Of a DNA stretch of 64,000 bases, positions 41,388-50,222 are shown one piece after another. The DNA comes from Aestuariivita sp. Its GTDB lineage: Bacteria > Pseudomonadota > Alphaproteobacteria > Rhodobacterales > Rhodobacteraceae. Location of the stretch: the NCBI GenBank assembly GCA_018401465.1, contig JAGYKE010000004.1:310001-374000 (forward strand). Direction: 5' to 3'. The position numbers and the translations under genes were made by a program. How positions within the stretch are numbered: the first letter of the stretch is position 1; each line of letters begins with the position of its first letter. The notes beneath the pieces were generated by a model that ran no database searches, was not told the origin of the DNA, and worked only from the letters and a program-made list of their open reading frames with translations.

Positions 41388-41930
41388 ATGGGCAGCCATT
41401 CCCTTTTGGGCATTTCCGGTTCGCTGCGCGGCGGATCGACCAACCGCAAGCTGCTGCGCGAGGCCGCGCGCCTGTTCGACCCCGCGGATTTCACCGAGGC
41501 CGACCTGAACCTGCCGCTCTATTACGGCGACGCCGAAGCGGCCGACGGCATCCCGCCCGCGGTGCAGATTCTGGCCGACCAGATCGCGGCGGCGGATGCG
41601 GTGGTTATCTCGACGCCGGAATACAACAAGGGGCCGTCGGGGGTTCTGAAGAACGCGCTCGACTGGGTGAGCCGGACCAAGGGCGCGCCGTGGAAGGACA
41701 AGCCGGTCGCGGTCATGTCGGCGGCGGCGGGCCGCGCCGGTGGCGAACGCGCGCAGATGATCCTGCGCGGCTTTCTCGTGCCGTTCCGCCCGCGCCTTCT
41801 GACCGGGCCGGAACTGCACCTTGCCGACAGCGGAAACGCCTTCGATGGCGACGACCGGCTGACGGGCGAGCTGTATCTCAAGACGCTGGGCGAACTGATG
41901 CAGGCGCTGAAGGCCGAGATCGGGCGCTGA
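41388..41930 (+). CDS. NAD(P)H-dependent FMN reductase
   Basis: Flavodoxin-like FMN reductase of 180 residues. The phosphate-binding loop ISGSLRGGSTNRKLLREA and the flavin-contacting STPEYNKGPSGVLKNALDWVS are the family hallmarks. It uses NADPH to reduce FMN or quinones in the cytoplasm. The ATG at 41388 was selected because the longer frame would run through the terminator hairpin of the preceding gene. It appears monocistronic. Confidence 0.9.
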   Translation: MGSHSLLGISGSLRGGSTNRKLLREAARLFDPADFTEADLNLPLYYGDAEAADGIPPAVQILADQIAAADAVVISTPEYNKGPSGVLKNALDWVSRTKGAPWKDKPVAVMSAAAGRAGGERAQMILRGFLVPFRPRLLTGPELHLADSGNAFDGDDRLTGELYLKTLGELMQALKAEIGR

Positions 41931-41979
41931 CGCGGCCGGCGATTGTCGCGCTGCAGCCGAGGCTTTAGGGTCATATTCC

Positions 41980-42789
41980 ATGACACCCGCCCGGAACGAT
42001 CACGACACCCTCACCGATCCGCTGGATCCCGCCCGCGCCCAAGCGCTGCAGGCCAGTCTCGGCCTGCCCGCCACGCTGGGTCCGGGCGATGCGTTGCCGC
42101 CGTTCTTCCACCAGATCTATTTCTGGACACCCCGGCCAGCCGAAGACCTTGGCCGCGACGGGCATCCGAAGGTGGGCGGGCTGATCCCCGATATGGGTCT
42201 GCCCCGCCGGATGTGGGCGGGCGGGCGGCTGGCTTTTCACGCGCCGCTTCTGGCGGGCAGTCCCGCAACCAAGACCAGCCGGGTCGAAACCGCCCAACAC
42301 AAGACCGGACGCAGCGGGCGGCTGGGCTTCGTCACCCTGAGGCACGAGATCGCGCAGGCCGGCCAGCCCCGCATCACCGAATGGCAGGACCTGGTCTATC
42401 GCGCCGATCCCGGCCCCGACGCCCCGCGCCCCGTGCCGCCGCAGGCACCGCCAAAGGCCGACGCGACCGAAGCGGTCGCCTTCGACGAGACGCTGTTGTT
42501 CCGCTATTCGGCACTGACCTTCAACGGCCACCGCATTCACTATGACGCGGCCTTCGCGCGCGAGGTCGAAGGTTATGGCGGGCTTGTGGTCCACGGGCCG
42601 CTTCTGGCGCAACTGCTGATGCTCATTGCCGAAAGGCAACTGGGTCCGCTGTCGGAGTTTTCCTTCCGGGCGACCGCGCCGCTCATCCTCGGGCGGCAGG
42701 CTTGGCTTTGCCGCGCGGGCACCGATCTCTGGGTCGCGGGCGAAGGCGGGATCCAGCACATGACCGCGCAGGCCACCCCGTCAGAGTGA
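41980..42789 (+). CDS. FAS1-like/MaoC dehydratase (mesaconyl-C4-CoA hydratase-like)
   Basis: A 269-residue protein with two hot-dog domains of the HTD2/FAS1-like dehydratase type. The N-terminal half has YFWTPRPAEDLGRDGHP and the C-terminal half has the hydratase His region ALTFNGHRIHYDAAFA and GLVVHGPLLAQLL. Homologues include mesaconyl-C4-CoA hydratase of the 3-hydroxypropionate cycle. With mcl1 and a CoA-transferase in the same region, a role in mesaconate or methylmalyl-type acids is possible but unproved. Its end overlaps the convergent MnmC1-like gene by 9 bp. Confidence 0.75.
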   Translation: MTPARNDHDTLTDPLDPARAQALQASLGLPATLGPGDALPPFFHQIYFWTPRPAEDLGRDGHPKVGGLIPDMGLPRRMWAGGRLAFHAPLLAGSPATKTSRVETAQHKTGRSGRLGFVTLRHEIAQAGQPRITEWQDLVYRADPGPDAPRPVPPQAPPKADATEAVAFDETLLFRYSALTFNGHRIHYDAAFAREVEGYGGLVVHGPLLAQLLMLIAERQLGPLSEFSFRATAPLILGRQAWLCRAGTDLWVAGEGGIQHMTAQATPSE

Positions 42790-43824
42790 CGCCTCGACCC
42801 GGAAGGCGGACGGGATCGTGTCGCGGCCCGACAGCGCAAGATCGGCGATCATCCGGGCGACCGCAGGTGCCATGCCGAAGCCGATCTTGAAACCGCCATT
42901 GGCCACCAGATGCCCGGGCCGCCCGGGCCACGGCCCCAGCATGGGGGCGCGCGACCGGGCACGGGGCCGCAGGCCCGCCCAGCGCTGGGTCACCTGCGCG
43001 CCCGCCAGCGCGGGCACGGCGGCGATGGCGCGGGCGATCACATCGTCGAGTTGCGCATCGGTCACGGCGGGGTCGGCGAAGTCGCGTTCGCTGGTCGACC
43101 CGACCGCGACGCTGCCATCGGCATGGGCGATCACGTGCAGCCCGTCGACGAAAAGCTGCGGAGCCTCCGGCGGCAGGGGACGCGTAGGCGACAGCAACGC
43201 CGCCTGCCCCTTGACCGGCGCACCGACCGCGCGGCCCAGATGATCCGACAGCGCCGCAAGCCCCGCCGCCCCGGTCGCCCAGATGACCGTGCCGCGATCC
43301 GCGCCCTCGGGCACCACCTGCACCCTGCGCGACGCGAGCGCCACGACCAGCGAAGCACAGGCGCGGCGCGGATGCAGCCGTGCCGACAGCGTGTCGCGGA
43401 TCAGATGGCCGGTGGGGGAGAGGGGCGCGAAATCGCCCGCGGCGTCGGCGGCGATCACCTCCCACACCGCGCGGCCCTGCCAGAGATCGCGCGCCGTCTC
43501 GCCCCGCGCGCGGGCCAGCGCCAGCGCGGCCCCGTCCACCACGGGCTGCAACCGGCCCGTCCGGCCATAGCCCGACGGCACGCCGCCCGCTTCCTCGACC
43601 CCGGCCCAGAAGGCTTCCGCCGCGATCAGGCTGTCGAACTGCATCTGCTTCTTGGGGTTCCAGCTTTCCGGCACATGGGGTGCCAGCGCGCCGACCAGTC
43701 CGCCGCTGGCCCCCGCGCCCGCGCCATGCGGGTCGATCACCTGCACCACGGCCCCCGCCTGCACGCAGATCCACGCGATCGAGAGGCCGAAGACGCCTGC
43801 GCCCCGGATGGTGATGTCGGCCAT
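42781..43824 (-). CDS. FAD-dependent oxidase, MnmC C-terminal-half homologue
   Basis: DAO-type FAD oxidoreductase of 347 residues with an N-terminal Rossmann motif IRGAGVFGLSIAW and a C-terminal FAD region ATGAAGLAALSDHL / GGFKIGFGMAPAVARM. In bifunctional MnmC this domain removes the carboxymethyl group from cmnm5s2U34 of tRNA. Here it is a separate protein, divergent from the MnmD methyltransferase gene with only 56 bp between starts, so the tRNA role is likely. A general amino-acid oxidase is the alternative. ATG 43824 chosen (MADITIRG). Confidence 0.75.
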   Translation of the reverse strand: MADITIRGAGVFGLSIAWICVQAGAVVQVIDPHGAGAGASGGLVGALAPHVPESWNPKKQMQFDSLIAAEAFWAGVEEAGGVPSGYGRTGRLQPVVDGAALALARARGETARDLWQGRAVWEVIAADAAGDFAPLSPTGHLIRDTLSARLHPRRACASLVVALASRRVQVVPEGADRGTVIWATGAAGLAALSDHLGRAVGAPVKGQAALLSPTRPLPPEAPQLFVDGLHVIAHADGSVAVGSTSERDFADPAVTDAQLDDVIARAIAAVPALAGAQVTQRWAGLRPRARSRAPMLGPWPGRPGHLVANGGFKIGFGMAPAVARMIADLALSGRDTIPSAFRVEASL

Positions 43825-43880
43825 TGCCAAGGGTCGCGCCTTTCTCCAGTCTCCGCGGGCAATACCTAGAGGCAAAGACG

Positions 43881-44549
43881 ATGCAGGACCAGCCGCCCGA
43901 TCTGGACTGGACAGACCGGGGCGTGCCGGTCTCGCGCCGCTTCGATGATCCGTATTTCTCGCTCGACAATGGCCTTGCAGAAACCCGGCATGTCTTCCTT
44001 GCGGGCAACGGCCTGCCCGGGCGGTTCACACCCGGCTTCCATATCGCCGAACTGGGCTTCGGCACCGGGCTGAACTTTCTCACCGTCTGGCAGGACTGGA
44101 TCGCCAGCGGCACCGAAGGCCCGCTGCGCTTCACCAGTTTCGAGGCATTCCCGATGGCGCAGGACCAGATGGCCGCGGCGCTGACGGCCTTTCCCGACCT
44201 CGCGCGGCTGTCGGCGCAGCTTGTCGCCGCGTGGAACGGGCCGGGGCAAATCGCGCTGCCCGGGGCCGAGCTGACCGTGATCGCAGGCGACGCGCGCCTG
44301 ACCCTGCCCGATTGGGCGGATCGGGCCGACGCCTGGTTCCTCGACGGCTTTTCCCCCGCCAAGAACCCCGAGATGTGGGACGGCGCGCTTCTGACAGAGG
44401 TCGCGCGGCACATGGCCCCGGGCGGGACGCTTGCCACCTATACCGCAGCGGGCCATGTGCGCCGCGCGCTCGCGCAGGCGGGGCTGGCGGTCGAGCGGCG
44501 GCCGGGATATGGGCGCAAGCGGCACATGACGGTGGCGGCAAGGACATGA
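43881..44549 (+). CDS. mnmD: tRNA (mnm5s2U34)-methyltransferase, MnmC N-terminal-half homologue
   Basis: SAM-dependent methyltransferase of 222 residues corresponding to the MnmC1/MnmD methyl-transfer domain that makes mnm5s2U at the wobble position. The SAM motif HIAELGFGTGLNFLTVWQDW and the active-site segment DAWFLDGFSPAKNPEMW are diagnostic, as is the start LDWTDRGVPVSRRFDDPYFS. An AGAGG site precedes the ATG. It overlaps the EamA gene by 4 bp. The oxidase half of MnmC is divergent next door. Confidence 0.9.
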   Translation: MQDQPPDLDWTDRGVPVSRRFDDPYFSLDNGLAETRHVFLAGNGLPGRFTPGFHIAELGFGTGLNFLTVWQDWIASGTEGPLRFTSFEAFPMAQDQMAAALTAFPDLARLSAQLVAAWNGPGQIALPGAELTVIAGDARLTLPDWADRADAWFLDGFSPAKNPEMWDGALLTEVARHMAPGGTLATYTAAGHVRRALAQAGLAVERRPGYGRKRHMTVAART

Positions 44550-45421
44550 GCGCGGGCAACAACACGCGGGCAGGCATCGCGCTCATGATCGCGACGACGG
44601 TGGTCTTCGCGCTGCAGGACGGCATCTCGCGCCACCTCGCGGGGGAATACAATGTCCTGATGGTCGTGATGATCCGCTACTGGTTCTTCGCGGCCTTCGT
44701 GATGGCGGTGGCGTCGGGCAAGGCGGGCGGGATCCGCGCCGCCGCGCGCACCGAACAACCCGTCGTTCAGGCGCTTCGCGGCGTTCTTCTGGCGACCGAG
44801 ATCTGCGTCATGGTCGCGGCCTTCACCATCCTTGGCCTGATCGAAAGCCACGCGGTCTTCACCTGCTATCCGCTGCTGGTGGCCGCGCTGTCGGGCCCGA
44901 TCCTGGGCGAAAAGGTGGGCTGGCGGCGCTGGGCCGCGATCGGGGTGGGGTTCGCGGGCATGCTGATCATCCTGCGCCCGGGCACCGGCGTCTTCGAACC
45001 CGCCGCCATCATCCCGCTGGCCGCCGCGACGATGTTCGCGCTTTACGGCCTTCTCACCCGCTATGCCGCGCGGCGCGATACTGCGGCGACATCCTTCTTC
45101 TGGACCGGCACAACCGGCGCTGTCGTCATGACGGCCGTGGGCATCTGGTTCTGGGAACCGATGAGCGCCCGCGACTGGGGCTGGATGGCCTCGCTCTGCG
45201 TCACGGGCGCATTGGGGCACTGGCTTCTCATCAAGTGCTACGAGGTGGCCGAGGCAAGCGCGGTGCAGCCCTTCGCCTATTTCCAGCTCGTCTTCGTGTC
45301 GATCCTGGGCATCACCGTCTTCGGCGAGGCGCTGCGCAGCAACGTCGTGATCGGCGCGATGCTGATCGTGGCGGCGGGGCTGTTCACCTTCTGGCGCGAA
45401 CGGCAGAAGGCGCGGCGCTGA
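44546..45421 (+). CDS. DMT-superfamily (EamA) transporter
   Basis: Ten-helix drug/metabolite transporter of 291 residues with two EamA repeats (first ALMIATTVVFALQDGISRHL, second AATMFALYGLLTRYAARRD). Members export amino acids, nucleosides or metabolites from the inner membrane; the substrate cannot be told here. Translational coupling to mnmD (ATGA) means joint expression but not a shared function. Its stop lies 3 bp from the stop of the convergent lytic transglycosylase gene. Confidence 0.87.
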   Translation: MSAGNNTRAGIALMIATTVVFALQDGISRHLAGEYNVLMVVMIRYWFFAAFVMAVASGKAGGIRAAARTEQPVVQALRGVLLATEICVMVAAFTILGLIESHAVFTCYPLLVAALSGPILGEKVGWRRWAAIGVGFAGMLIILRPGTGVFEPAAIIPLAAATMFALYGLLTRYAARRDTAATSFFWTGTTGAVVMTAVGIWFWEPMSARDWGWMASLCVTGALGHWLLIKCYEVAEASAVQPFAYFQLVFVSILGITVFGEALRSNVVIGAMLIVAAGLFTFWRERQKARR

Positions 45422-45424
45422 GCC

Positions 45425-47377
45425 TCAGTCCGCAGGCCAGCGCAACGTGTCGCCCACCAGTTCCTCGCTGAACGGCACGGGGTGCGGCGGCAGGCCCAGC
45501 CGCGCGCGATAGACCGGCAGGCTTTCGGCCACGCGCATGATGTAGTTGCGCGTTTCCTCGAAGGGGACGTGTTCGATCCAGTCCACCACATCGACGCCAC
45601 CGGTGCGCGGATCGCCGCGTTCGGCCATCCATGCCTCGGGGCGGCTGCGCCCGGCATTGTAGCCCGCCGACATCAACACGACATTGCCGCCGAAGGTCTG
45701 CGCCAGCCCTTCAAGGTAGGTGGCACCCAGTTTGGCGTTGTAATCGGGATCTGTCAGCAGGCGGTCGTCCGAATGTTCGTCCGACAGCCCCAGTTGCCGC
45801 GCCACCTGTGCAGCGGTGCGCGGCATCACCTGCATCAGCCCGCGCGCGCCCGCGCCCGAGACGACCGACGGGTCGAATTCGCTTTCCCGGCGCGCGATGG
45901 CAAGGATCATCTCGGGGTGCATGGGCAGACCGGCCTCGGCGATGCGGTGCAGGGGGTAGTAGGCGGCAGGCACCACGATGGCGGATTGCGCCAGCCGCTT
46001 GCCGATCATCACGCCCAGATGCGGGCGATCCATCTCGACCGCCATCGCGCCCAGTTGCGCCGCATGCGTGGGATCGAGATCTTCCGCCAGATGGGTCAGA
46101 AACCGTTCGGCAAGGTCAAGTTCCCCCGCCGCCAGCAACAAAAGCCCCGCCTTGAAGACAGACGAGTCCGTGAAAGGCGCAGTCCGCCAGTCCGGCAAGT
46201 CGCGCCCGGCAAGGCTGTCATCGAAGGCCACGCCCCCGCGTTCCGCCGCGAGCAGTCCGTAGAACGATGTCTGGTGCTGCGCCCCGGCGCGATAGGCGCG
46301 CGCGGCGGCCTCGGCGTCGCCCATTGCCTCGTGCGCGCGGCCCAGCCAATAGCCTGCGCGCCCCTTGGAAATGGGCGAAGCGACCGCCCCGTCGAAGCGC
46401 TGGAAATGCAAGAGCGCCGTTTCCGGATCGTCGAGATAGCGCAGCGCGAGATAGCCCGAAAGCCATTCCAGTTCGGCGAAGTCCGACCCGTCGGCCAGAA
46501 AATGCCGCGACGCGATGCGATAGGCCAGCGCCCCGTCGCCCGCGCGCATCGTCTGCCGCGCCAGATCGTGGCGCTGGGGTGCCCATGCGCGCGGCTGACC
46601 CAGCGACGCGGGGTCTTCGGACCGTTCCAGCAGCAGGGCAATGGCGTCTTCGTCGCGGCCCTTGCGGTCACGCCAGACGAAGCGTTCATAGGCCAGCCCC
46701 GGGTGGCCCTGCAGCGCCTCGGGCACCTGCGCGATCAGCGTGTCCACGCCCGCCGCCTGATCGTGCAGCGCGATGCGCGCCTGCGCCAGCGCCCGCCAGC
46801 CTTCGCCCACCAGCGGCAGCATCAGCCGCGCGCTGGGCATGTCGCGCTGCCAGATCATCTGGTCAAGCCGCGCTTCGTGATGGTCGCGCAGCAGATCGCG
46901 GTGAGCGTCGAGATAGGCGTCCTGCAGCGCCTGATCCATCGGCAGGGTCCGCCATGCGACGACCAGCGCCGCCTCGGCCTCGCCCGCGCGGCCGGCGCCG
47001 GTCAGCGCAGCGGCATGGGCCAGCACGCCTTCGGGGGTCCGGGGGGCGCGCGCGTCGAAGAAGGGCAACGCCGCGGACACGGGCGCAGCGGCGATCGTCT
47101 CTTCGTTCTGGCGGAGGAGCCAGTCTAGACCGGGCCAGTCCCCCCGGCGGTCGAGGAAATCGCGCACCGCGTCCAGATCGCCCAGCCCCGCGCGCAGACG
47201 GTGCCATTCGATCAGATCCGCCGCGACCGCGCCGCCCGGGCGCGCGGCGGTGGCCGCTGCCTCCCAGTCGCCCGCGCACTTGGCGGCAAAGCCTGCCGCG
47301 AGCGCGCGCGCCGGGTCGGCAAGGGCGGGAGCGGCCATAAGGAACAGGGCCGAGACGAAGGTAAGAACGCGTGTCAT
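45425..47377 (-). CDS. slt: Soluble lytic murein transglycosylase (Slt70-like)
   Basis: Periplasmic enzyme of 650 residues that cleaves peptidoglycan glycan strands with anhydro-ring formation. A signal peptide (RVLTFVSALFLMAAPALA) is followed by a long alpha-helical superhelix with TPR-like repeats and a C-terminal SLT domain carrying the catalytic Glu in ARRESEFDPS and GARGLMQVMPRTA. The ATG at 47377 is close to a GAG; a GTG at 47392 is also possible. It diverges from dapA, an arrangement common in Rhodobacterales. Confidence 0.92.
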   Translation of the reverse strand: MTRVLTFVSALFLMAAPALADPARALAAGFAAKCAGDWEAAATAARPGGAVAADLIEWHRLRAGLGDLDAVRDFLDRRGDWPGLDWLLRQNEETIAAAPVSAALPFFDARAPRTPEGVLAHAAALTGAGRAGEAEAALVVAWRTLPMDQALQDAYLDAHRDLLRDHHEARLDQMIWQRDMPSARLMLPLVGEGWRALAQARIALHDQAAGVDTLIAQVPEALQGHPGLAYERFVWRDRKGRDEDAIALLLERSEDPASLGQPRAWAPQRHDLARQTMRAGDGALAYRIASRHFLADGSDFAELEWLSGYLALRYLDDPETALLHFQRFDGAVASPISKGRAGYWLGRAHEAMGDAEAAARAYRAGAQHQTSFYGLLAAERGGVAFDDSLAGRDLPDWRTAPFTDSSVFKAGLLLLAAGELDLAERFLTHLAEDLDPTHAAQLGAMAVEMDRPHLGVMIGKRLAQSAIVVPAAYYPLHRIAEAGLPMHPEMILAIARRESEFDPSVVSGAGARGLMQVMPRTAAQVARQLGLSDEHSDDRLLTDPDYNAKLGATYLEGLAQTFGGNVVLMSAGYNAGRSRPEAWMAERGDPRTGGVDVVDWIEHVPFEETRNYIMRVAESLPVYRARLGLPPHPVPFSEELVGDTLRWPAD

Positions 47378-47508
47378 CTCTTGCTTTTTCACCGCCGAAC
47401 AGGGATAGAGCCTGACGATAAATCACCGGCGGAAGGGTGCAACTCACATTCCCTTCAGCCGACCCACCGGCGGGCCCCCGCCGCCCGGACCAGATAAGGA
47501 GCGTGGAC

Positions 47509-48384
47509 ATGTTCAAAGGCTCGATGCCTGCCCTCGTCACGCCGTTCCAGAACGGCGAACTGGATCTGGAGACGCTGAAGAAACTGGTGGAGTGGCATAT
47601 CGGCGAAGGTTCGCGCGGGCTTGTGCCGGTGGGCACCACCGGCGAAAGCCCGACGCTCAGCCACGAGGAACACGAGATCGTCGTGGCCGAGGTGGTCAAG
47701 GCCGCAGCGGGCCGCATTCCGGTCATCGCGGGCGCGGGGTCGAACAACACGGTCGAGGCGATGCGCTTCGTGCAATATGCCGCCGACGTGGGTGCCGATG
47801 CGGCGCTGGTCGTGACCCCCTATTACAACAAGCCCACCCAGCGCGGGCTGATCGCGCATTACACCGCGCTGCATGACTGCGCCGATATCCCGATCATCAT
47901 CTACAACATCCCCGGCCGGTCGGTCATCGACATGACACCCGACACGATGGCCGAACTGGCCAAGCTGCCGCGCATCGTGGGCGTCAAGGACGCAACCGGC
48001 GATCTGGCGCGCGTCTGCTGGACCCGTCAGGCCTGCGGCCCCGATTTCGTCCAGCTGTCGGGCGAGGATGCGACCGCGCATGGCTTCAACGCGCAAGGCG
48101 GCGTGGGCTGCATTTCGGTCACCGCGAACGTGGCGCCGAAACTGCTGAGCCAGATGCAGGAAGCCTGCCTTGCGGGCGACTATGCCAAGGCGCTGTCGAT
48201 CCAGGACCAGCTGATGCCGCTCCACAAGGCGATCTTCACGGAACCGGGCCTTGTCGGCGCGAAATACGCGATGTCGCGGCTCGGCCTGTGTTCGGAAGAG
48301 GTGCGCCTGCCGCTCACCGCGCTGTCGGATGGCACACGCAGGCTGATCGACGACGCGCTGCGCTTCGCGGGGCTGATGAACTAG
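47509..48384 (+). CDS. dapA: 4-hydroxy-tetrahydrodipicolinate synthase
   Basis: Class I aldolase of 291 residues that condenses pyruvate with aspartate semialdehyde in lysine and peptidoglycan-precursor synthesis. The Schiff-base lysine is K160 (GVKDATGD), the active-site tyrosine Y132, and T44/T45 (VGTTGE) complete the proton relay. An AAGGAG site lies eight bases before the ATG at 47509. Its TAG stop shares ctag with the stop of the convergent LysR gene. smpB, often next to dapA in relatives, is not here. Confidence 0.96.
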   Translation: MFKGSMPALVTPFQNGELDLETLKKLVEWHIGEGSRGLVPVGTTGESPTLSHEEHEIVVAEVVKAAAGRIPVIAGAGSNNTVEAMRFVQYAADVGADAALVVTPYYNKPTQRGLIAHYTALHDCADIPIIIYNIPGRSVIDMTPDTMAELAKLPRIVGVKDATGDLARVCWTRQACGPDFVQLSGEDATAHGFNAQGGVGCISVTANVAPKLLSQMQEACLAGDYAKALSIQDQLMPLHKAIFTEPGLVGAKYAMSRLGLCSEEVRLPLTALSDGTRRLIDDALRFAGLMN

Positions 48385-49283
48385 GCCGGTCTCTGCGACC
48401 GGCAGGCCTCCAGGAAGGAATCGACCGGTGCCGCGCGGCCCGCATGACGCGACCGGGCCAGGACCGCGCGGACCCGCCCGATATCTTCCAGAAGCGGGCG
48501 CACGACGACCGGGTCGCCTTCGGCCGTCAAGCCGCGCTTAGGTTCGAACCCCACCAGCGTGAACCCCAGCCCCTTGCCGACATAGCTGTACGCCATTTCG
48601 CGCGACTTGGTGGCGAAAGGCACTTCGGGGGTCAGCCCCGCGTCCCGCAACATGCGAAGATAACTCGGGCCCGGACCGGGGAAGGCGACCGCGACATAGG
48701 GAAAGCCCACCAGATCGCCAAGGCTGACCTTGTCCCTGCGGGCCAGAGGATGCGACGCCGCCAGCAGGACAAGCGGCAACAGATCCTGCAGCAGTTCGAC
48801 CTCGTGCCGGTCGGCGTCGAACCCCTGATCGAAAACCGCCAGCGCATCCACCTGCCCCGCGTCGAGCGCCGCGACAAGATCGGGGAAGTCGCCCTCGATC
48901 ACCTCGACCCGGAGGCCCGGGTGATCGCGGCTCAGGGCCAGCACCGCAGGCAGCACGAACCGTTCCGCCATGGCGAAATGCGTGCCGATCCGGATCAGCC
49001 CCCGCCGTCCACCGGCCATGTCGCGCGCCTCGCGGTCCAGCGCGTCTGCCTGCGCCAGCAGCACATCGGCGCGCGCGGCAAGGACCTCGCCCGCGCGGGT
49101 CAACCGCAAGCCCTGTGCGGGGAACCGATCGAAAAGCTTGAGTCCCAGCGCATCCTCGAGCTTGTCGAGCGCGGACGCGACCGCAGGTGCCGACACGCCA
49201 AGCTGCCGCGCCGCCTGGGCGATACCGCCATGGCGCGCCGTCGCGGACAGGAAGGACAATTGTCGCAGCGTGAATCGAAGCAT
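48381..49283 (-). CDS. LysR-family transcriptional regulator
   Basis: LysR regulator of 300 residues: an N-terminal HTH ([33 protein letters not shown]) and a two-lobed substrate domain. It is divergent from a TauD/TfdA-type dioxygenase gene with a 93-bp gap that holds an inverted repeat beginning next to its start codon. It most likely controls that oxygenase. Inducer unknown. Confidence 0.9.
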   Translation of the reverse strand: MLRFTLRQLSFLSATARHGGIAQAARQLGVSAPAVASALDKLEDALGLKLFDRFPAQGLRLTRAGEVLAARADVLLAQADALDREARDMAGGRRGLIRIGTHFAMAERFVLPAVLALSRDHPGLRVEVIEGDFPDLVAALDAGQVDALAVFDQGFDADRHEVELLQDLLPLVLLAASHPLARRDKVSLGDLVGFPYVAVAFPGPGPSYLRMLRDAGLTPEVPFATKSREMAYSYVGKGLGFTLVGFEPKRGLTAEGDPVVVRPLLEDIGRVRAVLARSRHAGRAAPVDSFLEACRSQRPA

Positions 49284-49284
49284 C

Positions 49285-49315
49285 GGTAAAATCTTTCTTT
49301 TCCCCTGAATTTACC
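49285..49315. promoter_or_regulatory. Possible LysR operator between LysR and TauD-like genes
   Basis: GGTAAAAT at 49285-49292 and its near complement ATTTACC ending at 49315 form an inverted repeat with 19 bp between the 6-bp arms GGTAAA/TTTACC. It begins 2 bp upstream of the LysR ATG, fitting autorepression. Confidence 0.45.
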
Positions 49316-49376
49316 ATTTTTTTTCGATGATGAAAGTCCGGATAGGCTGGTCGCGCCCCATGACAGGAGCGACCAG

Positions 49377-50213
49377 ATGGACATCCTTCCCCTGACCGGC
49401 AGCCTTGGAGCCGAAATCATCGGCGCAGACGTCCGCCGGGCCGAAGATTTCGACACGATCTTCGCGGCCTTCGCCAAGTATTCCGTGATCGTGCTGCGCG
49501 GTCAGACGATCACCCCGGACGATCATCTGGCCTTCGCGCGCCGCTTCGGCCCGATCAACGTGAACCGCTTCTTCAAGCCGGTCGATGGCTACCCCGAAAT
49601 CGCGACCGTGCTGAAGGAAAAGGACCAGAAGGCCGCCGTCGGCGAAGACTGGCACACCGATCATTCCTATGATCAGGTGCCCGCGCTCGGATCGATCCTG
49701 CACGCGATCGAAGTGCCGCCTGTCGGCGGCGACACCCTGTTCGTGTCCATGGGCGCAGCCTACGAGGCGTTGTCGAGCGTGATGCGCGGGTTTCTCGAAA
49801 ACCTGACCGCGGTGCATTCTTCGCGCCACGTCTTCGGCGTCACGACCAGCGACAGCGAGGCGGCGAGGACCGGGCGTCTGGGCAATGCCGAAGCGGCAAC
49901 CCAGGACGCCCGCCATCCTGTCGTGCTGACCCATCCGCTGAGCGGTCGGCGCGGCCTGTACGTCAACCCCGTCTTCACCACGCATATCGAGGGGCTGAGC
50001 GAAGCGGGATCCGCAGTGGTCCTGAGTGCTCTCTATCGCCATTGCCAGAAGCCGGAATTCCAGTGCCGGGTGCGCTGGCAGCCGGGCGACATCACCATCT
50101 GGGACAACCGCGCGACCTGGCACAAGGCGATCAACGATTACCACGGTTACCGGCGGCTGATGCACCGCGTCACCGTGGAAGGGGTGCCGCTGGCGGGCGT
50201 TCTGGCTGCCTGA
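49377..50213 (+). CDS. TauD/TfdA-family 2-oxoglutarate dioxygenase
   Basis: Fe(II)/2-oxoglutarate dioxygenase of 278 residues. Metal ligands are H93 and D95 (DWHTDHSYD) and H249 (NRATWHK); R264 (MHRV) binds 2-oxoglutarate. The family hydroxylates sulfonates, phenoxyacetates and other acids. The genome uses Tpa/Xsc for taurine, so another substrate is likely. It is divergent from a LysR gene that probably controls it, and its stop lies 9 bp from the convergent Ada-like gene. Confidence 0.88.
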   Translation: MDILPLTGSLGAEIIGADVRRAEDFDTIFAAFAKYSVIVLRGQTITPDDHLAFARRFGPINVNRFFKPVDGYPEIATVLKEKDQKAAVGEDWHTDHSYDQVPALGSILHAIEVPPVGGDTLFVSMGAAYEALSSVMRGFLENLTAVHSSRHVFGVTTSDSEAARTGRLGNAEAATQDARHPVVLTHPLSGRRGLYVNPVFTTHIEGLSEAGSAVVLSALYRHCQKPEFQCRVRWQPGDITIWDNRATWHKAINDYHGYRRLMHRVTVEGVPLAGVLAA

Positions 50214-50222
50214 GCGGGCGCG

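Noticed and set aside
49377-50213. Calling the TauD/TfdA-type enzyme taurine dioxygenase
   Set aside because: The family is broad and a complete Tpa/Xsc taurine pathway is present elsewhere in the window, so the specific name is not supported.
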